Assembly (NCBI RefSeq): GCF_047663525.1 | Contig: NC_092597.1 | Coordinates: 25,072,501 to 25,136,500, forward strand | Length of the DNA: 64,000 bases | Direction of reading: 5' to 3' | Origin: Anas platyrhynchos | Taxonomy: Eukaryota; Chordata; Aves; Anseriformes; Anatidae | Part shown: piece by piece, positions 52,701-60,700 of the stretch | How positions within the stretch are numbered: position 1 is the first letter of the stretch | Layout of the letters: every line of letters starts with the position of its first letter | Notes under the pieces: generated by a model | Seen by the model: the letters and a program-made list of their open reading frames with translations, nothing else | Told to the model about the DNA's origin: nothing | Databases searched by the model: none | Made by a program: the position numbers and the translations under genes

Positions 52701-53845
52701 ATTGTTCCAGGTGTTTTGAGGTGGTGGTAAGAGGGCAGGTCACTGTATACAAGATACTCAAAGAACTAATATGGGAGCCAGTAAGGTGACAAGGGGAAGT
52801 AGATAATGGTCTTCAAATAAAAGCTCAGATTATCAGGTATTTGTAGCAATCTGCAATTCCCTTTCTTCCACAGGCACCCACGAGAAAATCCATTTCATAA
52901 CCTGAAGGTTCTCCTGGTATCAGACCAGCAGCAGAACTTCCTGGATCTGTGGTCTGAAATCCTTATGACAGGGGGAGCAACATGTGTTAGACAGCATTAT
53001 TCAAATGCTCACAATAAAGGTATTCATCAGCTTTCTCAGGCCTAGTAGTTGGGAATCCTGTGCCACTGTGGTCTCAAGTATGGTTTTAAAACCTTTATGA
53101 TGGCTTGCAAGGATGTCTATAAAAGAAGGCAAAATGCTGACACTAGCTCGCTGCTTGAATGTGATGTAGAAGCTTACATCTAGAAGAGCTACCTTCCAGT
53201 GAAAAGATATGCTGCAGCGATTCAGGATACAAACCATCAGCCTCCAGCTTATATTAAAAGGGGAAACTTAGTCAAGAATCACTCCTGGGCCTTCTCCAGG
53301 CCACTAAAATTGAGTTTCCATGTCCTTCTGAATTCCTATGTACATACCCAACTGTCTTTTCTCCATACGGGATGTAGGCCCTAGTAAATGCAGCCTCCAG
53401 TCAGGACTTGTAGTTATCTACTCCTGTCAGTAATCTTGGCTACTAGTTTTCTGTTAATTTCTATCTGGACTAGAGCAAATGTACCTGCAAGGTCAGAGTT
53501 GCTAGAGAGCATGTCTTCTAACAAAGAGAATTCATGGGCTAGGAATGAGAGAGATTGGGTGGTAGAGAAATCCATAGTAGTGAAACACACTGATCTGCTG
53601 CTAAAAGATCCTTTTTCTTTTATTTAACCTGACCGATGCCTCTTTCCTCCTGTGCAGATATTGCTTTGGGTGTTTATGATGTGGTGGTGACTGATTTTTC
53701 CTGCCCAGCTGTTGTCTTGAAGTGTGCAGAAGCATTACATCTGCCTGTTGTCTCGCAGGAGTGGGTGATCCAGAGCCTTATTTCTGGGGAGAGAGTAGGC
53801 TACAACAAGCATCCGAAATATAAACATGACTATGTCCCCGACTAA
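13578..53845 (+). CDS. TP53BP1: TP53BP1 (53BP1), complete gene, 26 coding exons
   Basis: Nuclear chromatin reader that marks DNA double-strand breaks, limits end resection and favours non-homologous end joining. I joined 26 coding exons with GT-AG borders and consistent phases into 5,778 nt, 1,925 residues (human form about 1,972). Order: SQ-containing N-terminus (exon 1); acidic SQ/TQ-rich half (exons 2-10); LC8-type motifs GIQT 1098, ATQT 1115, NIQT 1143; oligomerisation segment about 1187-1210; GAR motif RGRGRRGR 1357-1364; tandem Tudor with aromatic cage W1453, Y1458, Y1460, D1479, Y1481; ubiquitin-dependent recruitment motif 1569-1589; bipartite NLS 1620-1639; tandem BRCT about 1677-1925 with W1783 and W1899. 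All key Tudor residues are intact. Total length divisible by three with no internal stop supports the model. Exon 2 and exon 5 are poorly conserved in sequence and rest mainly on splice sites and phase. Confidence 0.96.
13829..14022 (+). CDS. TP53BP1: TP53BP1 coding exon 2
   Basis: Residues 59-123, starting EIVRGPAG after CTTGCAG. An earlier donor (GTGAGA at 13899) would break the frame of exon 3, whereas the GTGGGC donor at 14023 restores it (phase 2). Alanine/glycine/proline-rich and GC-rich; little homology visible. Confidence 0.75.
14326..14396 (+). CDS. TP53BP1: TP53BP1 coding exon 3
   Basis: About residues 123-147, [16 protein letters not shown]. Acceptor CTGTTGCAG, donor GTATCT, phase 2 in and 1 out. 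Confidence 0.85.
15009..15170 (+). CDS. TP53BP1: TP53BP1 coding exon 4
   Basis: Residues 147-201. Contains [17 protein letters not shown], matching the conserved SQ cluster of the family. Donor GTATGT. Confidence 0.95.
15171..15640 (+). other. TP53BP1: TP53BP1 intron 4 with a 20-bp tandem duplication
   Basis: The intron holds an exact direct repeat of 20 bp (CCATGCCTGGCAGAAACCTC) at 15433-15452 and 15453-15472. Otherwise AT-rich with nothing else recognised. Confidence 0.8.
15641..15722 (+). CDS. TP53BP1: TP53BP1 coding exon 5
   Basis: Residues 201-228, [10 protein letters not shown] to QPEEFE. Acceptor TTGCTAG, donor GTAAAA, phase 1 in and 2 out. Weak homology; accepted on splice sites and phase. 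Confidence 0.8.
15930..16075 (+). CDS. TP53BP1: TP53BP1 coding exon 6
   Basis: Residues 228-277. Carries [11 protein letters not shown], equivalent to the conserved EVLSTQEDLF segment. Donor GTAACG. Confidence 0.94.
16076..17735 (+). other. TP53BP1: TP53BP1 intron 6
   Basis: 1.66 kb. About 16480-16990 is an old, diverged CR1 fragment; the rest is AT-rich with nothing recognised. Confidence 0.8.
16480..16990 (-). mobile_element. CR1 LINE, old diverged fragment
   Basis: TCATCAAGTCC, CTCCAGGGACAAGAACTCC and TTCTTCCTAATACCC match the CR1 3' region in reverse complement. The terminal octamer repeats are eroded, so the borders are approximate. Confidence 0.8.
17736..17856 (+). CDS. TP53BP1: TP53BP1 coding exon 7
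   Basis: Residues 277-317. [19 protein letters not shown] and [15 protein letters not shown] match the family closely. The donor GTAAGC is followed at once by 22 A residues. Confidence 0.96.
17863..17884 (+). repeat. A22 run abutting the exon 7 donor
   Basis: Uninterrupted run of 22 A starting at intron position +7. Confidence 0.97.
19365..20850 (-). mobile_element. CR1 LINE with partial reverse transcriptase
   Basis: About 1.5 kb on the minus strand, starting (on plus) with ATAGAATCATAGAATATCC. A minus-strand open frame at 20159-20485 keeps the reverse-transcriptase signature [12 protein letters not shown]. Other frames are interrupted, so the copy is dead. Confidence 0.95.
21128..21219 (+). 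CDS. TP53BP1: TP53BP1 coding exon 8
   Basis: Residues 317-348. [13 protein letters not shown] and [10 protein letters not shown] match the family. Acceptor TTTCTGCAG, donor GTAAAG. Confidence 0.96.
21220..22230 (+). other. TP53BP1: TP53BP1 intron 8
   Basis: 1.0 kb, AT-rich, with a TTTG/TTTA run at about 22041-22069 and a C-run near 22089. Nothing else recognised. Confidence 0.75.
22231..22439 (+). CDS. TP53BP1: TP53BP1 coding exon 9
   Basis: Residues 348-417, phase 0 out. [20 protein letters not shown] and the following PSQPEFSH match the proline-rich family segment. Donor GTGAGG. Confidence 0.97.
22440..23466 (+). other. TP53BP1: TP53BP1 intron 9
   Basis: 1.0 kb without recognised elements except an A19 run (23300-23318) followed by AACC repeats. 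Confidence 0.75.
23300..23318 (+). repeat. A19 run
   Basis: Run of 19 A followed by AACC repeats in TP53BP1 intron 9, about 150 bp before exon 10. Confidence 0.92.
23467..24721 (+). CDS. TP53BP1: TP53BP1 coding exon 10 (large exon)
   Basis: Residues 418-836, the longest exon (1,255 nt). Begins [11 protein letters not shown] and ends SPSPSNG. Acidic, Ser/Gln-rich and low-complexity, as in the family's central region of ATM-target SQ/TQ sites; sequence conservation is modest but the flanks and phase fit. Donor GTAAGT. Confidence 0.96.
27942..28165 (-). mobile_element. CR1 LINE, short 3' fragment
   Basis: Plus strand begins ATAGAATCATAGAATATCCC and GAGTTGGAAGGGACCC, the reverse complement of the CR1 3' end; truncated after about 220 bp. 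Confidence 0.93.
28258..28279. repeat. T22 run
   Basis: Uninterrupted run of 22 T in intron 10. Confidence 0.95.
29524..31845 (-). mobile_element. CR1 LINE, longest copy (reverse transcriptase and upstream region)
   Basis: From the 3' end (TCATAGAATCATAGAACAGC on plus) the copy runs about 1.35 kb, has a roughly 130-bp break near 30885-31015, then continues about 0.8 kb further upstream in the element. Minus-strand frames keep [11 protein letters not shown] and [12 protein letters not shown] (reverse transcriptase) and an upstream segment with [15 protein letters not shown]. Two T-runs (29828-29853; T12-C-T13 at 31248-31273) and frame breaks show it is inactive. Confidence 0.95.
29828..29853. 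repeat. T26 run inside CR1
   Basis: 26 T residues replacing part of the normal CR1 body after CTCCATC. Confidence 0.95.
33995..34130 (-). mobile_element. CR1 LINE, short fragment of another subfamily
   Basis: GAATCACAGAACGCTTG, GGTTGGAAGGGACTTCTG and GGTTATCTGGTCCAACCC on plus are typical CR1 3' sequence, differing from the neighbouring copy. Confidence 0.85.
34133..35300 (-). mobile_element. CR1 LINE with partial reverse transcriptase
   Basis: Begins (plus) AGAATCATATGGTGATTTGG next to the previous fragment. A minus-strand frame at 34674-35291 keeps [14 protein letters not shown] and [12 protein letters not shown] over about 200 codons. 5'-truncated and frame-broken. Confidence 0.95.
35746..35865 (+). 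CDS. TP53BP1: TP53BP1 coding exon 11
   Basis: Residues 836-876. [18 protein letters not shown] and RRHSTPI are near-identical to the family. Acceptor TCTTTTAG, donor GTGAGT. Confidence 0.98.
36464..36700 (+). CDS. TP53BP1: TP53BP1 coding exon 12
   Basis: Residues 876-955. [10 protein letters not shown] and [13 protein letters not shown] match the family. Acceptor CTATTTTCAG, donor GTAAGA. Confidence 0.97.
37228..37273 (+). CDS. TP53BP1: TP53BP1 coding exon 13 (46 nt)
   Basis: Residues 955-970, [16 protein letters not shown], matching family KPATGERKNGSTAVA. The smallest exon; acceptor TTGTTTCAG, donor GTAACT. Confidence 0.94.
37274..38547 (+). other. TP53BP1: TP53BP1 intron 13
   Basis: 1.27 kb, AT-rich. 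A T13 run (38520-38532) forms the polypyrimidine tract of exon 14. Nothing else recognised. Confidence 0.75.
38548..38640 (+). CDS. TP53BP1: TP53BP1 coding exon 14
   Basis: Residues 970-1001, [16 protein letters not shown], corresponding to family ASPQKTMSVLSCICEAR. Donor GTAACT. Confidence 0.95.
38812..38935 (-). mobile_element. CR1 LINE, short fragment in intron 14
   Basis: AATCACAGAATGGTTGAGG and TGTCCAACCCCCTACCAAGC on plus match CR1 3' sequence. The remainder of intron 14 (38641-39608) holds nothing recognised. Confidence 0.85.
39609..40107 (+). CDS. TP53BP1: TP53BP1 coding exon 15 (LC8-binding region)
   Basis: Residues 1001-1167. Starts [15 protein letters not shown]. Three LC8/DYNLL-type motifs are visible: KGIQTAA (T1101), VATQTAE (T1118) and ANIQTEE (T1146); in the family these bind dynein light chain LC8 and help oligomerisation. 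Ends [10 protein letters not shown] at a GTGGGA donor, phase 0. Confidence 0.97.
40108..41068 (+). other. TP53BP1: TP53BP1 intron 15
   Basis: 0.96 kb with short A and T runs near 40388-40413. Nothing else recognised. Confidence 0.75.
41069..41221 (+). CDS. TP53BP1: TP53BP1 coding exon 16 (oligomerisation)
   Basis: Residues 1168-1218. [11 protein letters not shown] then [17 protein letters not shown] (from 1187), the highly conserved oligomerisation segment needed for focus formation. Phase 0 on both sides. Confidence 0.98.
41222..42538 (+). other. TP53BP1: TP53BP1 intron 16
   Basis: 1.3 kb, AT-rich. Nothing recognised beyond splice signals. Confidence 0.75.
42539..42825 (+). CDS. TP53BP1: TP53BP1 coding exon 17
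   Basis: Residues 1219-1314. [15 protein letters not shown] and [16 protein letters not shown] are near-identical to the family; a Ser-rich linker follows. Donor GTATGT, phase 2. Confidence 0.98.
43162..43338 (+). CDS. TP53BP1: TP53BP1 coding exon 18 (GAR motif)
   Basis: Residues 1314-1373. [19 protein letters not shown], then [25 protein letters not shown] (1357-1364) is the glycine/arginine-rich motif methylated by PRMT1 in mammals. Acceptor TTCTCTAG, donor GTACCC. Confidence 0.97.
43553..43974 (+). CDS. TP53BP1: TP53BP1 coding exon 19 (tandem Tudor, first part)
   Basis: Residues 1373-1514. [20 protein letters not shown] and [19 protein letters not shown] form the first Tudor fold, which reads H4K20me2. 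Cage residues W1453, Y1458, Y1460, D1479 and Y1481 are all present. Donor GTAAGA. Confidence 0.99.
44103..44294 (+). CDS. TP53BP1: TP53BP1 coding exon 20 (Tudor, second part; start of UDR)
   Basis: Residues 1514-1578. [20 protein letters not shown] completes the tandem Tudor. LAKAADISL begins the ubiquitin-dependent recruitment motif, with T1567 and S1576 equivalent to the mitotic phosphosites T1609 and S1618. The exon 20-21 junction splits this motif. Confidence 0.99.
44463..44870 (-). mobile_element. CR1 LINE fragment
   Basis: Plus begins TCATAGAATATCCCAAGTTG, GGAAGGGACCCACAAGGATC; reverse complement of CR1 3' end. Confidence 0.92.
45440..45475. repeat. (TA)n(CA)n dinucleotide run
   Basis: TATATATATATA followed by ACACACACACATACACAC. 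Confidence 0.9.
46690..46858 (+). mobile_element. CR1 LINE fragment, plus orientation
   Basis: TTCAAGAAGCGTTTGGACAG ... GGAGTTGGACTCAGTGATCC ... GGGTCCCTTCCAACTCAG reads as the sense CR1 3' end. It ends only 36 bp before exon 21, close to the branch-point region. Confidence 0.9.
46895..47098 (+). CDS. TP53BP1: TP53BP1 coding exon 21 (UDR end and NLS)
   Basis: Residues 1578-1646. [11 protein letters not shown] completes the ubiquitin-dependent recruitment motif that reads H2AK15ub; [20 protein letters not shown] (1620-1639) is the bipartite NLS. The Ser/Thr linker is four residues shorter than in human. Confidence 0.98.
47682..47894 (+). CDS. TP53BP1: TP53BP1 coding exon 22 (start of BRCT1)
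   Basis: Residues 1646-1717. [20 protein letters not shown] opens BRCT1; SSEEEE acidic loop at the end. Acceptor CTTCCCACAG, donor GTGAGG. Confidence 0.98.
47895..48489 (+). other. TP53BP1: TP53BP1 intron 22
   Basis: 0.6 kb of unique-looking sequence; nothing recognised. Confidence 0.7.
48490..48584 (+). CDS. TP53BP1: TP53BP1 coding exon 23 (BRCT1)
   Basis: Residues 1717-1748. [19 protein letters not shown] then [12 protein letters not shown], matching BRCT1. Phase 0 out at GTAAGG. Confidence 0.98.
48618..49475 (-). mobile_element. CR1 LINE fragment
   Basis: Plus begins CACAGAATAATTGAGATTGG; followed by diverged CR1 3' body (CTCAGGACCTCGTCCAGTTG). An A-rich interruption near 48804-48830. 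5'-truncated. Confidence 0.88.
50050..51215 (-). mobile_element. CR1 LINE, 5' region with endonuclease fragments
   Basis: Unlike the other copies this is the upstream part of the element. Minus-strand frames show [17 protein letters not shown] and [13 protein letters not shown] (N-terminal endonuclease) and [14 protein letters not shown] (further endonuclease). The frames are broken. It may be a separate piece of the 48618-49475 insertion. Confidence 0.85.
51864..52063 (+). CDS. TP53BP1: TP53BP1 coding exon 24 (BRCT1 end and linker)
   Basis: Residues 1749-1815. [34 protein letters not shown] with W1783, and [10 protein letters not shown]. Acceptor is an unusual ACCTGAAG; donor GTAAGT. Confidence 0.98.
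52064..52873 (+). other. TP53BP1: TP53BP1 intron 24
   Basis: 0.8 kb without recognised elements. Confidence 0.7.
52874..53019 (+). CDS. TP53BP1: TP53BP1 coding exon 25 (BRCT2)
   Basis: Residues 1815-1864. [20 protein letters not shown] and [13 protein letters not shown] open BRCT2, which binds phosphorylated H2AX in mammals. Confidence 0.98.
53020..53657 (+). other. TP53BP1: TP53BP1 intron 25
   Basis: 0.64 kb without recognised elements. Confidence 0.7.
53658..53845 (+). CDS. TP53BP1: TP53BP1 coding exon 26 (BRCT2 end, stop)
   Basis: Residues 1864-1925 and [39 protein letters not shown] with W1899, and [11 protein letters not shown] at the terminus, one of the most conserved C-termini of the family. 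Confidence 0.99.
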
Positions 53846-53975
53846 ACTAAAGCATTGCCCTCCTGTTCCATCGTTGTGCAGACTTGTTTTAATCAGATTT
53901 TAAATGTTTGTGTAATTGGACAGTGTGCATGGATTACTGTATATATAGTTTTATCTGCTGAACTTTTATCATGAA

Positions 53976-53981
53976 ATAAAT
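53976..53981 (+). terminator. TP53BP1: TP53BP1 poly(A) signal
   Basis: AATAAA 131 bp after the stop codon, followed by T/G-rich sequence (TCTTGTGGT, CCTGTTTTATTTGG). Implies a short 3' UTR of about 150 bp. Confidence 0.85.
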
Positions 53982-54174
53982 GTTCAATCTCTTGTGGTAG
54001 CTACTAGATCTCCTGTTTTATTTGGATTTATGTGCCTCACTCAGCTGAGGGCTGAGGGAAATTATTAAAATCCATTCCTTCAATCCTCCCAATTTACCTC
54101 AAATTGCTATTGCAGTTGTTTCGTGTACAGAGAAGTATGTATTTGATTAGCAGACACTGTCTCCTGTAAGTCAG

Positions 54175-54180
54175 TTTATT
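54175..54180 (-). terminator. TUBGCP4: TUBGCP4 poly(A) signal
   Basis: AATAAA on the minus strand about 500 bp after the candidate TUBGCP4 stop. With the TP53BP1 signal it leaves about 200 bp between the two gene ends. Confidence 0.7.
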
Positions 54181-54682
54181 GCACAAGTGAAAGTTCTGAA
54201 GACAGACAAAACTTCAGTCAAAGTTGAGAACAGACTACTTCCACCCTATTCCAGCTTGCAACGGATCATAGCCCAGCTCCAGTTAAGATACTGCAATTCT
54301 GACATCACAATCCTTGTTTTTTCTCCACTTTCAGAAGAAGCACAGACTGCTTCCCTAGAAGCATTTATGAGTAGATGCTGAGCTGCAGAAAGCATGGTTC
54401 TACTAGGTCAGAGTAAAAGAAAAAGCTTTCTGCACTCAATAGGCAATTGTACAGAATTGGCAGGAAGTGCCACTTAAACAGTGGTTCATCAGGCAAGTAC
54501 CAACTACAAGGAAAAAATTCCAAGAGCACCAGAGGCATCACTGCTTGTCATGCTGTTGGTCACAGTCTGAAGAAAAGGTCTTGGTGTTCAAACTCCAAAA
54601 CTGCAAGAGAAGGATACTGTATTAGCTACATTGAAAGGAGCTCCCTCTACCAACAACCCACATCACCATTTTTCAGCCAACA
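54181..54682 (-). other. TUBGCP4: Predicted TUBGCP4 3' UTR
   Basis: Sequence between the candidate stop and the poly(A) signal. No repeat or other gene seen; extent depends on the tentative last exon. Confidence 0.5.
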
Positions 54683-54728
54683 TTAAATAGCAGGTAAAAT
54701 TCTGCAGGGCGAAAAAAGCACATGGAAA
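54683..54728 (-). CDS. TUBGCP4: TUBGCP4 last coding exon (tentative)
   Basis: After a CTTACAG acceptor this would join in phase 2 to give [15 protein letters not shown] and TAA. The family normally ends in a short Ser-Phe-Gly-Met-like tail, so Ser-Phe agrees but the rest does not. The polypyrimidine tract is weak. Another exon may have been missed. Confidence 0.4.
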
Positions 54729-57700
54729 CTGTAAGTTAAATCGTTCTGGCTCTGTTACTTTTCTGTCATGGGTATTAGCAATGTTTTGCTTCTAATAATT
54801 ATAGCTTAACTGATAAAAATATCTTAATGATCATTTAGATCACTTTGTGTTTCAGGTGTCTCATAATAATGCTGTGAGCATTCCTGAAAATACTCCTACC
54901 TGCCCAAGGTTCCTCCAGCCTGGGTGTAGTATTTGTTATAATCCAAGCGTAGTAGCAGTTGAGCTAGGTCAGAGTTTATCTGGTGGTTTCGAACACTAGA
55001 GAGAATCTTGAAGAGCAGTGATGACTGACGACTGAATCCCTACAAATTACAGGAAGTCATTTCAAGGCATGCTGAGGAAGGCTCTTTGTCCTGCCTAAAC
55101 ATTTAACAGCATGAAGAAGAGAATCACTGCAGAAGAACTGATGCTTGCAGTCCACTATAAGGTAAGTTGTCAGCCACAAGAATTATTAGGTGTTGGGTAT
55201 CCAAAAGGAGGGAGAAAGGTACAATCTGATGTACACCTCCTTTCTACTCAATAGAGTGATTTCTGCATAACTGCCCACATTCTTCCCTTCTGTGCATATG
55301 TAGTTTTTCTACCCAGGAGTTATTGATTAATTAAAGTTATTGCACTCATTCAGAAAGTCTCATCTCAGCTTAACGGCTGTAGAACAAAAGTAAGTTTAAA
55401 GCCAAGATGACTATTTAGCCAGATGTTTGCATAGGAGACAAACACGTACATATAAATATAGATTCACCTTCACCAGAATACTGAGTTGTGCAGCTCCCCG
55501 CTCATCTAATGGGCCCAGATTCTGACTCACCAGAGAACAAAAACTATGACAAAGATCTAGAATTTCATTTAAGCAGTGAAAAACCTGTGTGGAATAAGAA
55601 GTACAAGACAGCAGTTAAATGCAGTCTGCCTCAGAGAACATTTTTAGTATCTAAGAAGTTGCAGCGTTCATAACTTAAGATGTTACTAATACCGTGTTTT
55701 TAAACAATCAGTAAGGAAGATGATAAAGCAGCTGTAGCATTTTAAGGCCTTTTTCCTGAATGAAGTAAGACTTGCACAATGCACTACATCTTCTCTCCTT
55801 GTCCTGTACCCCCAAATCAACCACGTTTTGCAGACATCACTGGGGAAACAGTCACTGGCATCAGTCTACCAGCCATCAACATAGGCCCAGAAGTTGATCA
55901 TTGGCTATCCTATCCAACCAGCAGGCCACCACTGCAGCTTCAAGGTTGAGAATAAGACTAAAGAACAGCAAGAGATATAGTTCAAGGGCTTAGTTCTACT
56001 GTTTGCTAAACTTGGAATGTCTTAGGTCTATTGGGCAAGGTAATTTGCATTCAAAAATGTTAACAAAAAGCCTAAACACCTCACATGCATGACTTCTGGA
56101 ATATTTGTAAGTTCCAGACTGGAAAATTTAGTATGTTACCACCTGAAACACTGAGCAAAATAATGAAAGAGACAAGACCCAGGATATCACGGAGTCTCAT
56201 TGGCACCAACCATCTTTCTAGATGTTTTCTGTGAGGCTACGTATTTAATAAAAACAGAAGCAACATTTTAATATACTTTTGACTAGAGTAACAATACAAG
56301 ACCATTCTTGTAGTCCACTGTGGAACATCTCGAATATTTTATCCTCCTAAAGTTTGAGACGGGATTTTTTTTCCCTAGCTAATGCATTTCTCTATCAGTC
56401 CCTCAGGAATACAGCTCCCAGCACTATGCTAATTGGTACCTCTTCAATGCCATTGCCCAAGAGAAAAACACAGCAACATTTTTTGTTTTTCAAGTTAAGG
56501 AAAATTGTTCACCACTCCCACCAACTGTAACTTAAGTGATCTTAATTAACTTATCTCTGCTAGTTTATACCTGCTTTATTCTTAATTCTTAATTCTCTGC
56601 AGGAGATTACCACTGATCTGTTTTTTGAAGAGACTGTTTGTCTGATCTGTTTGCAAAGCTACTTCCTGGGGCAATTGGAGAACTCATAGAAAAGAAGTGA
56701 AAATCTACTTACAGGCTTTAGGAGGATGAAAGACTGAGCCAACAGATTGCTTAAGAAATGATCATGAGCCAGTCTAATACTCTCAAAATCTCGTGTGGCA
56801 TTTATCTGTTGGAGAAGCTGTGAGAACTGAGATTCCAGTACATCCACCTGATGGATATGTAAAAAAATCTCATTAGTATCTTCCTTTATGAGGAATAAGG
56901 AGTACCTCAGACCAGCTAAAAGTTTTAAGAAACTTACTCTCCCTATTGCTACTCCTAGATTAAGAGGCTGAGCATCACCTTCTCTCTGCCCCCAGAATGG
57001 AGACCTATATACCACACTAGTACAATAATATAAGGGAGGGGAAATAGATGCTTAAGTATTACCTAAGTAGAAAATAAATTGGTCACTTTCTTTAAGATTA
57101 ACTAGTGAAAAAATGTACAGCTAATGCATAAACAAAGGTATTTGTCTTCATTTCTGAATTGGAACACTGGGAGATGCTATCTGGAGGCTCAGGGCAAAGG
57201 CTGCAGTGCAACAGCTCAGCCAGGTTATTGTAGAATCTAGGAAGTCGAGCCCCCTCAATTCAGCTGTTGTTGCTATTAAATTGATTCTCACAAAATTATG
57301 CTGCTACTAACTAGTGTTTAGATTTGAAACATCTCTTTTTAACTTCAAAAGGTCAAGAGTACAGCTTCTTTCAATTCTTAGATAAAAATAAACTTAAATT
57401 AGAGCTCAGTTAACAGGGCAAGGGAAGAAGATAGGATGGTACTTTAATGATGCAACTTCAGGGATGAGTGGGGCCTCTCACAAATGCTTAGTAGCACTTG
57501 AGAGCCGTAACATTTGCATTTCCATTAACGCTCAAAATCTCTACTTATTCAAACAACCTAAAAAAAACAACTACTAATTGTAGCACTGAATCTGGGAACT
57601 CATAAGTTTTAGCTTAGGACTTCAGTGCTCCCACCATGAGTTTCTGCCAGTTTCTGATTAACTGATACGGGTTTAATATTCTGTATAATCCTGACCTGCA

Positions 57701-60700
57701 GATAATACTGAAGATTGTCCACAAGGAAAGCCATGTGGTCCCTCAGACGCCACTTGATGGCATCAGTTCTGTTAGATTTCAGGTGTTTGCGTTGCATCTG
57801 GAGAGCCCAGCAGTGTTGTAGCTCAGCCTGGACCCGTCGCACGCTTAGCAGGTATTTGAACACAACATTGTACCTACATTCAAAAAATACAAAGTTGTTG
57901 AAGAGGGAACTCTTCCTTGGGTACAGGTACTGGAGAAGATAACAGTGCAAGATTGGAAAAAGAAATGGGATGTGATTGTTTGCCAATAGGGTAGGTCAGG
58001 AAATGGCCCGTCTCAGAGTAACGGGTTTCTACTTGTATTGGTTGTTAACCTAAAAAGTAATTTCACCATAAGCAGAGAAAAGCTGTCAAAGTTTGACAGA
58101 TCTATTTTGTTGACAGATCTGCCAGGATCTTGCTGTCACTAGCAACAATTGTACCTTCAATATGACTAAGTGGAAAGAGTAATTTTAAGTTTCAGGGAGC
58201 AAGTTACAGTGTTATAGATCTACCTTTCTCTCAGGAGAAGGGGGAAAAAATGAGTGTCTGAGATCAGGGAGCCTACAGACATAGACAAAGACCACACCTA
58301 GTACTTACTTCTCCAAAACAGCAGGAGTAAAGAGAATGTGCAGCGGCCACTGAACTTTGTAAGAAAGACCCAGAGCTGCCCAGCCAGATGCAGGGGCTTC
58401 ACGTGGAGATAACTCTCGGGTAGGCCCTTCACGAGCCTGAGGAGTATCTGAAAACAAATATGGTACTGAATTAAGTCTTCCTCTCCATCAAGGCAGCCCA
58501 CAGAAGGACAAAAAGGGGAGAGAACAGAATGAGAAGAGCAAAAGCAAGCTAGGCCATCACGGAGGGCTGTGAAGGGAACAGATTTATTTATTTATTTATT
58601 TTTAACTCCAAAGAAGGCTAATTAATAGGCTTGAAAACAAGATCATCATGTTTCTTCTTTACTCATTACTAAACATGCAAGTAGGTACCTTTATGCTCCT
58701 TTCCATGATACTCAATGGTCAAGTGAAGCAGAGGGAGAAGGTTGTCGTCATCTAACAGTACTTTATGAGCAGACTGCTGAAATGCAACATTGACATCTGA
58801 CAGAGAGAGAGCACAGATACCAAATACTCATGACATTGCAGCTAGTGTTAATTTTGCATTCATTCATTATTTATGCAGGGACATAAAAGACAACAGCGAT
58901 GCACTATTTATACCCCTTTCATTTAGTTCCACTCACAGATATGGAGAGAAACCTGCCATCTGAAAGTTTCTAAAAGATGTTTTCTTTACTCTCTCTGTGG
59001 GACAATTTAATTCAAAAGTGCTGCTCTTTCAAAGCTAATGAAGACATTTAGAGGATAAGATGGGGAGCTCTTCTGTATTGGACATAGCTAACCATCTGCC
59101 TACTATACCATAGAGAGGACAGTTTGTACGTGAATAAGCAGCACTCACCATGTTCAGTTACAGCCGTAGGTGGTGTTTTTAACATGTGCTGTGCAGTGTC
59201 AATGAAAGCCTGAAACAGCTCACCTCTTCCCAGAAGATAAAAGTCTTTTATAATCTGTGGAGATAAGTTTTTGTATATAAGCATATCAAAAACCTAACAG
59301 AAATACTAGGTGTCCTAACTGATAACACTTATTACTAGACAACTTCTGCCATTTCAAAACAGCTGGAGAGCTCTGAAATTCATCCACTGCCCAAAAGGTT
59401 TACAAGGCCTTGCTTCAAGAGGCAAACCACAAAGCCCTCTAACTCTGTCTGACCAAGTTCTATCACCGCACTCATTCTTGAGATCTGGAAAATGAAAATA
59501 GCTTTACCTAAAATAAAAAAATGCAGAACCTAAGATGGTAAAGAATTTACTGGGGGAATAGCCATAAAAAACAACAATAAAAAAAAACCCTACAGCACTA
59601 ATTTTAAGCTGCTTTAGCAAGAGCAAGCTAGAATTGGTATTACCTTCAGTTGTCCTAGTAAATCAGATTCTTCCACCATCAGTTTCCAAAGATGCTAGCG
59701 AAGAAACAAACAAAACACAAGTAACCACTTCTCAGATTTATCTAAACCCATTAACTAAGATCAGTAGCTGTCTTAAAATACTTGAGATTCACACAAAAAA
59801 GCACCCATATAAAATACAAGAACACACTGTGAAGTCAACCCATGCTACTAATTAGAACACTGCTGATGCATACCAGCAAAAAACATGAAGCCTCAGGTCA
59901 AAAAATAAGTGAAGTCTTATGAATTCATTCCCATCCTAGTTATATTCTTGCTTTTCTAAGCTCCCCACCTTCTCCAGTTTTTGGTATTTTTCCAAATTAA
60001 AAAAAAAAAAAAAGCACCAATGCAAAGCATTTGTCTAAGTAAAAGGCCAACTGTTACATCAAAAGCATGGCATGAAAAGTCTTCATGAGTAAAACAACCG
60101 TTACGTACAAATTCCCTGCTTTTCTCCATGCAAATGACTGGTACTTGTTAGTGTCCTTTTATCATTAGAATTTGGAGTAACACAACACTCTGAGTCCCAT
60201 AGGAACCTGAAAACTACCTGCAGCCTCCACGCTCCTGTTTTATCACTGATTGTAAAGTTCTTCCCTTCCTCTGGTCATTCACAAAACTCTAAAGCTTCCC
60301 AGCCTGTATAGTTATCCTTCCTGGGATCCTTACCTCAGCAACAGTGCTCCGTATCCAGTCAACCACAGATTCAAAGTCCACCAAACTAAAGAGTGGTTGC
60401 TGCTTGAGTCGGTGTAGTTCCGCTGCAAAAGTGTCCTCCTGGTTTTTTAGGATGGAGCCTGTGCAAGTAAGAAAAAAGTGTTTTGGACAATACTAAGGAA
60501 TACCATTTGGAAAACTGCAGACCCCTTCCACCTCCCTGGCCCTGCTGGCTGCACTGTTCCTGATACAAGCCAGGATGCCATTGGCTTTCTTGGCCACCTG
60601 GGCACACTACTGGCTCATGTTCCGGTGAGCTTGACCAATGTCCCCAAATCCTTTCCCTCTGCACAGCTTTCCAGCCACTTTGCCCCAAGCCTGTAGTGCT

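Noticed and set aside
54841..54898. ATTTTCAG acceptor directly behind the TUBGCP4 penultimate exon
   Set aside because: It would leave an intron of under 25 bp, too short to splice.
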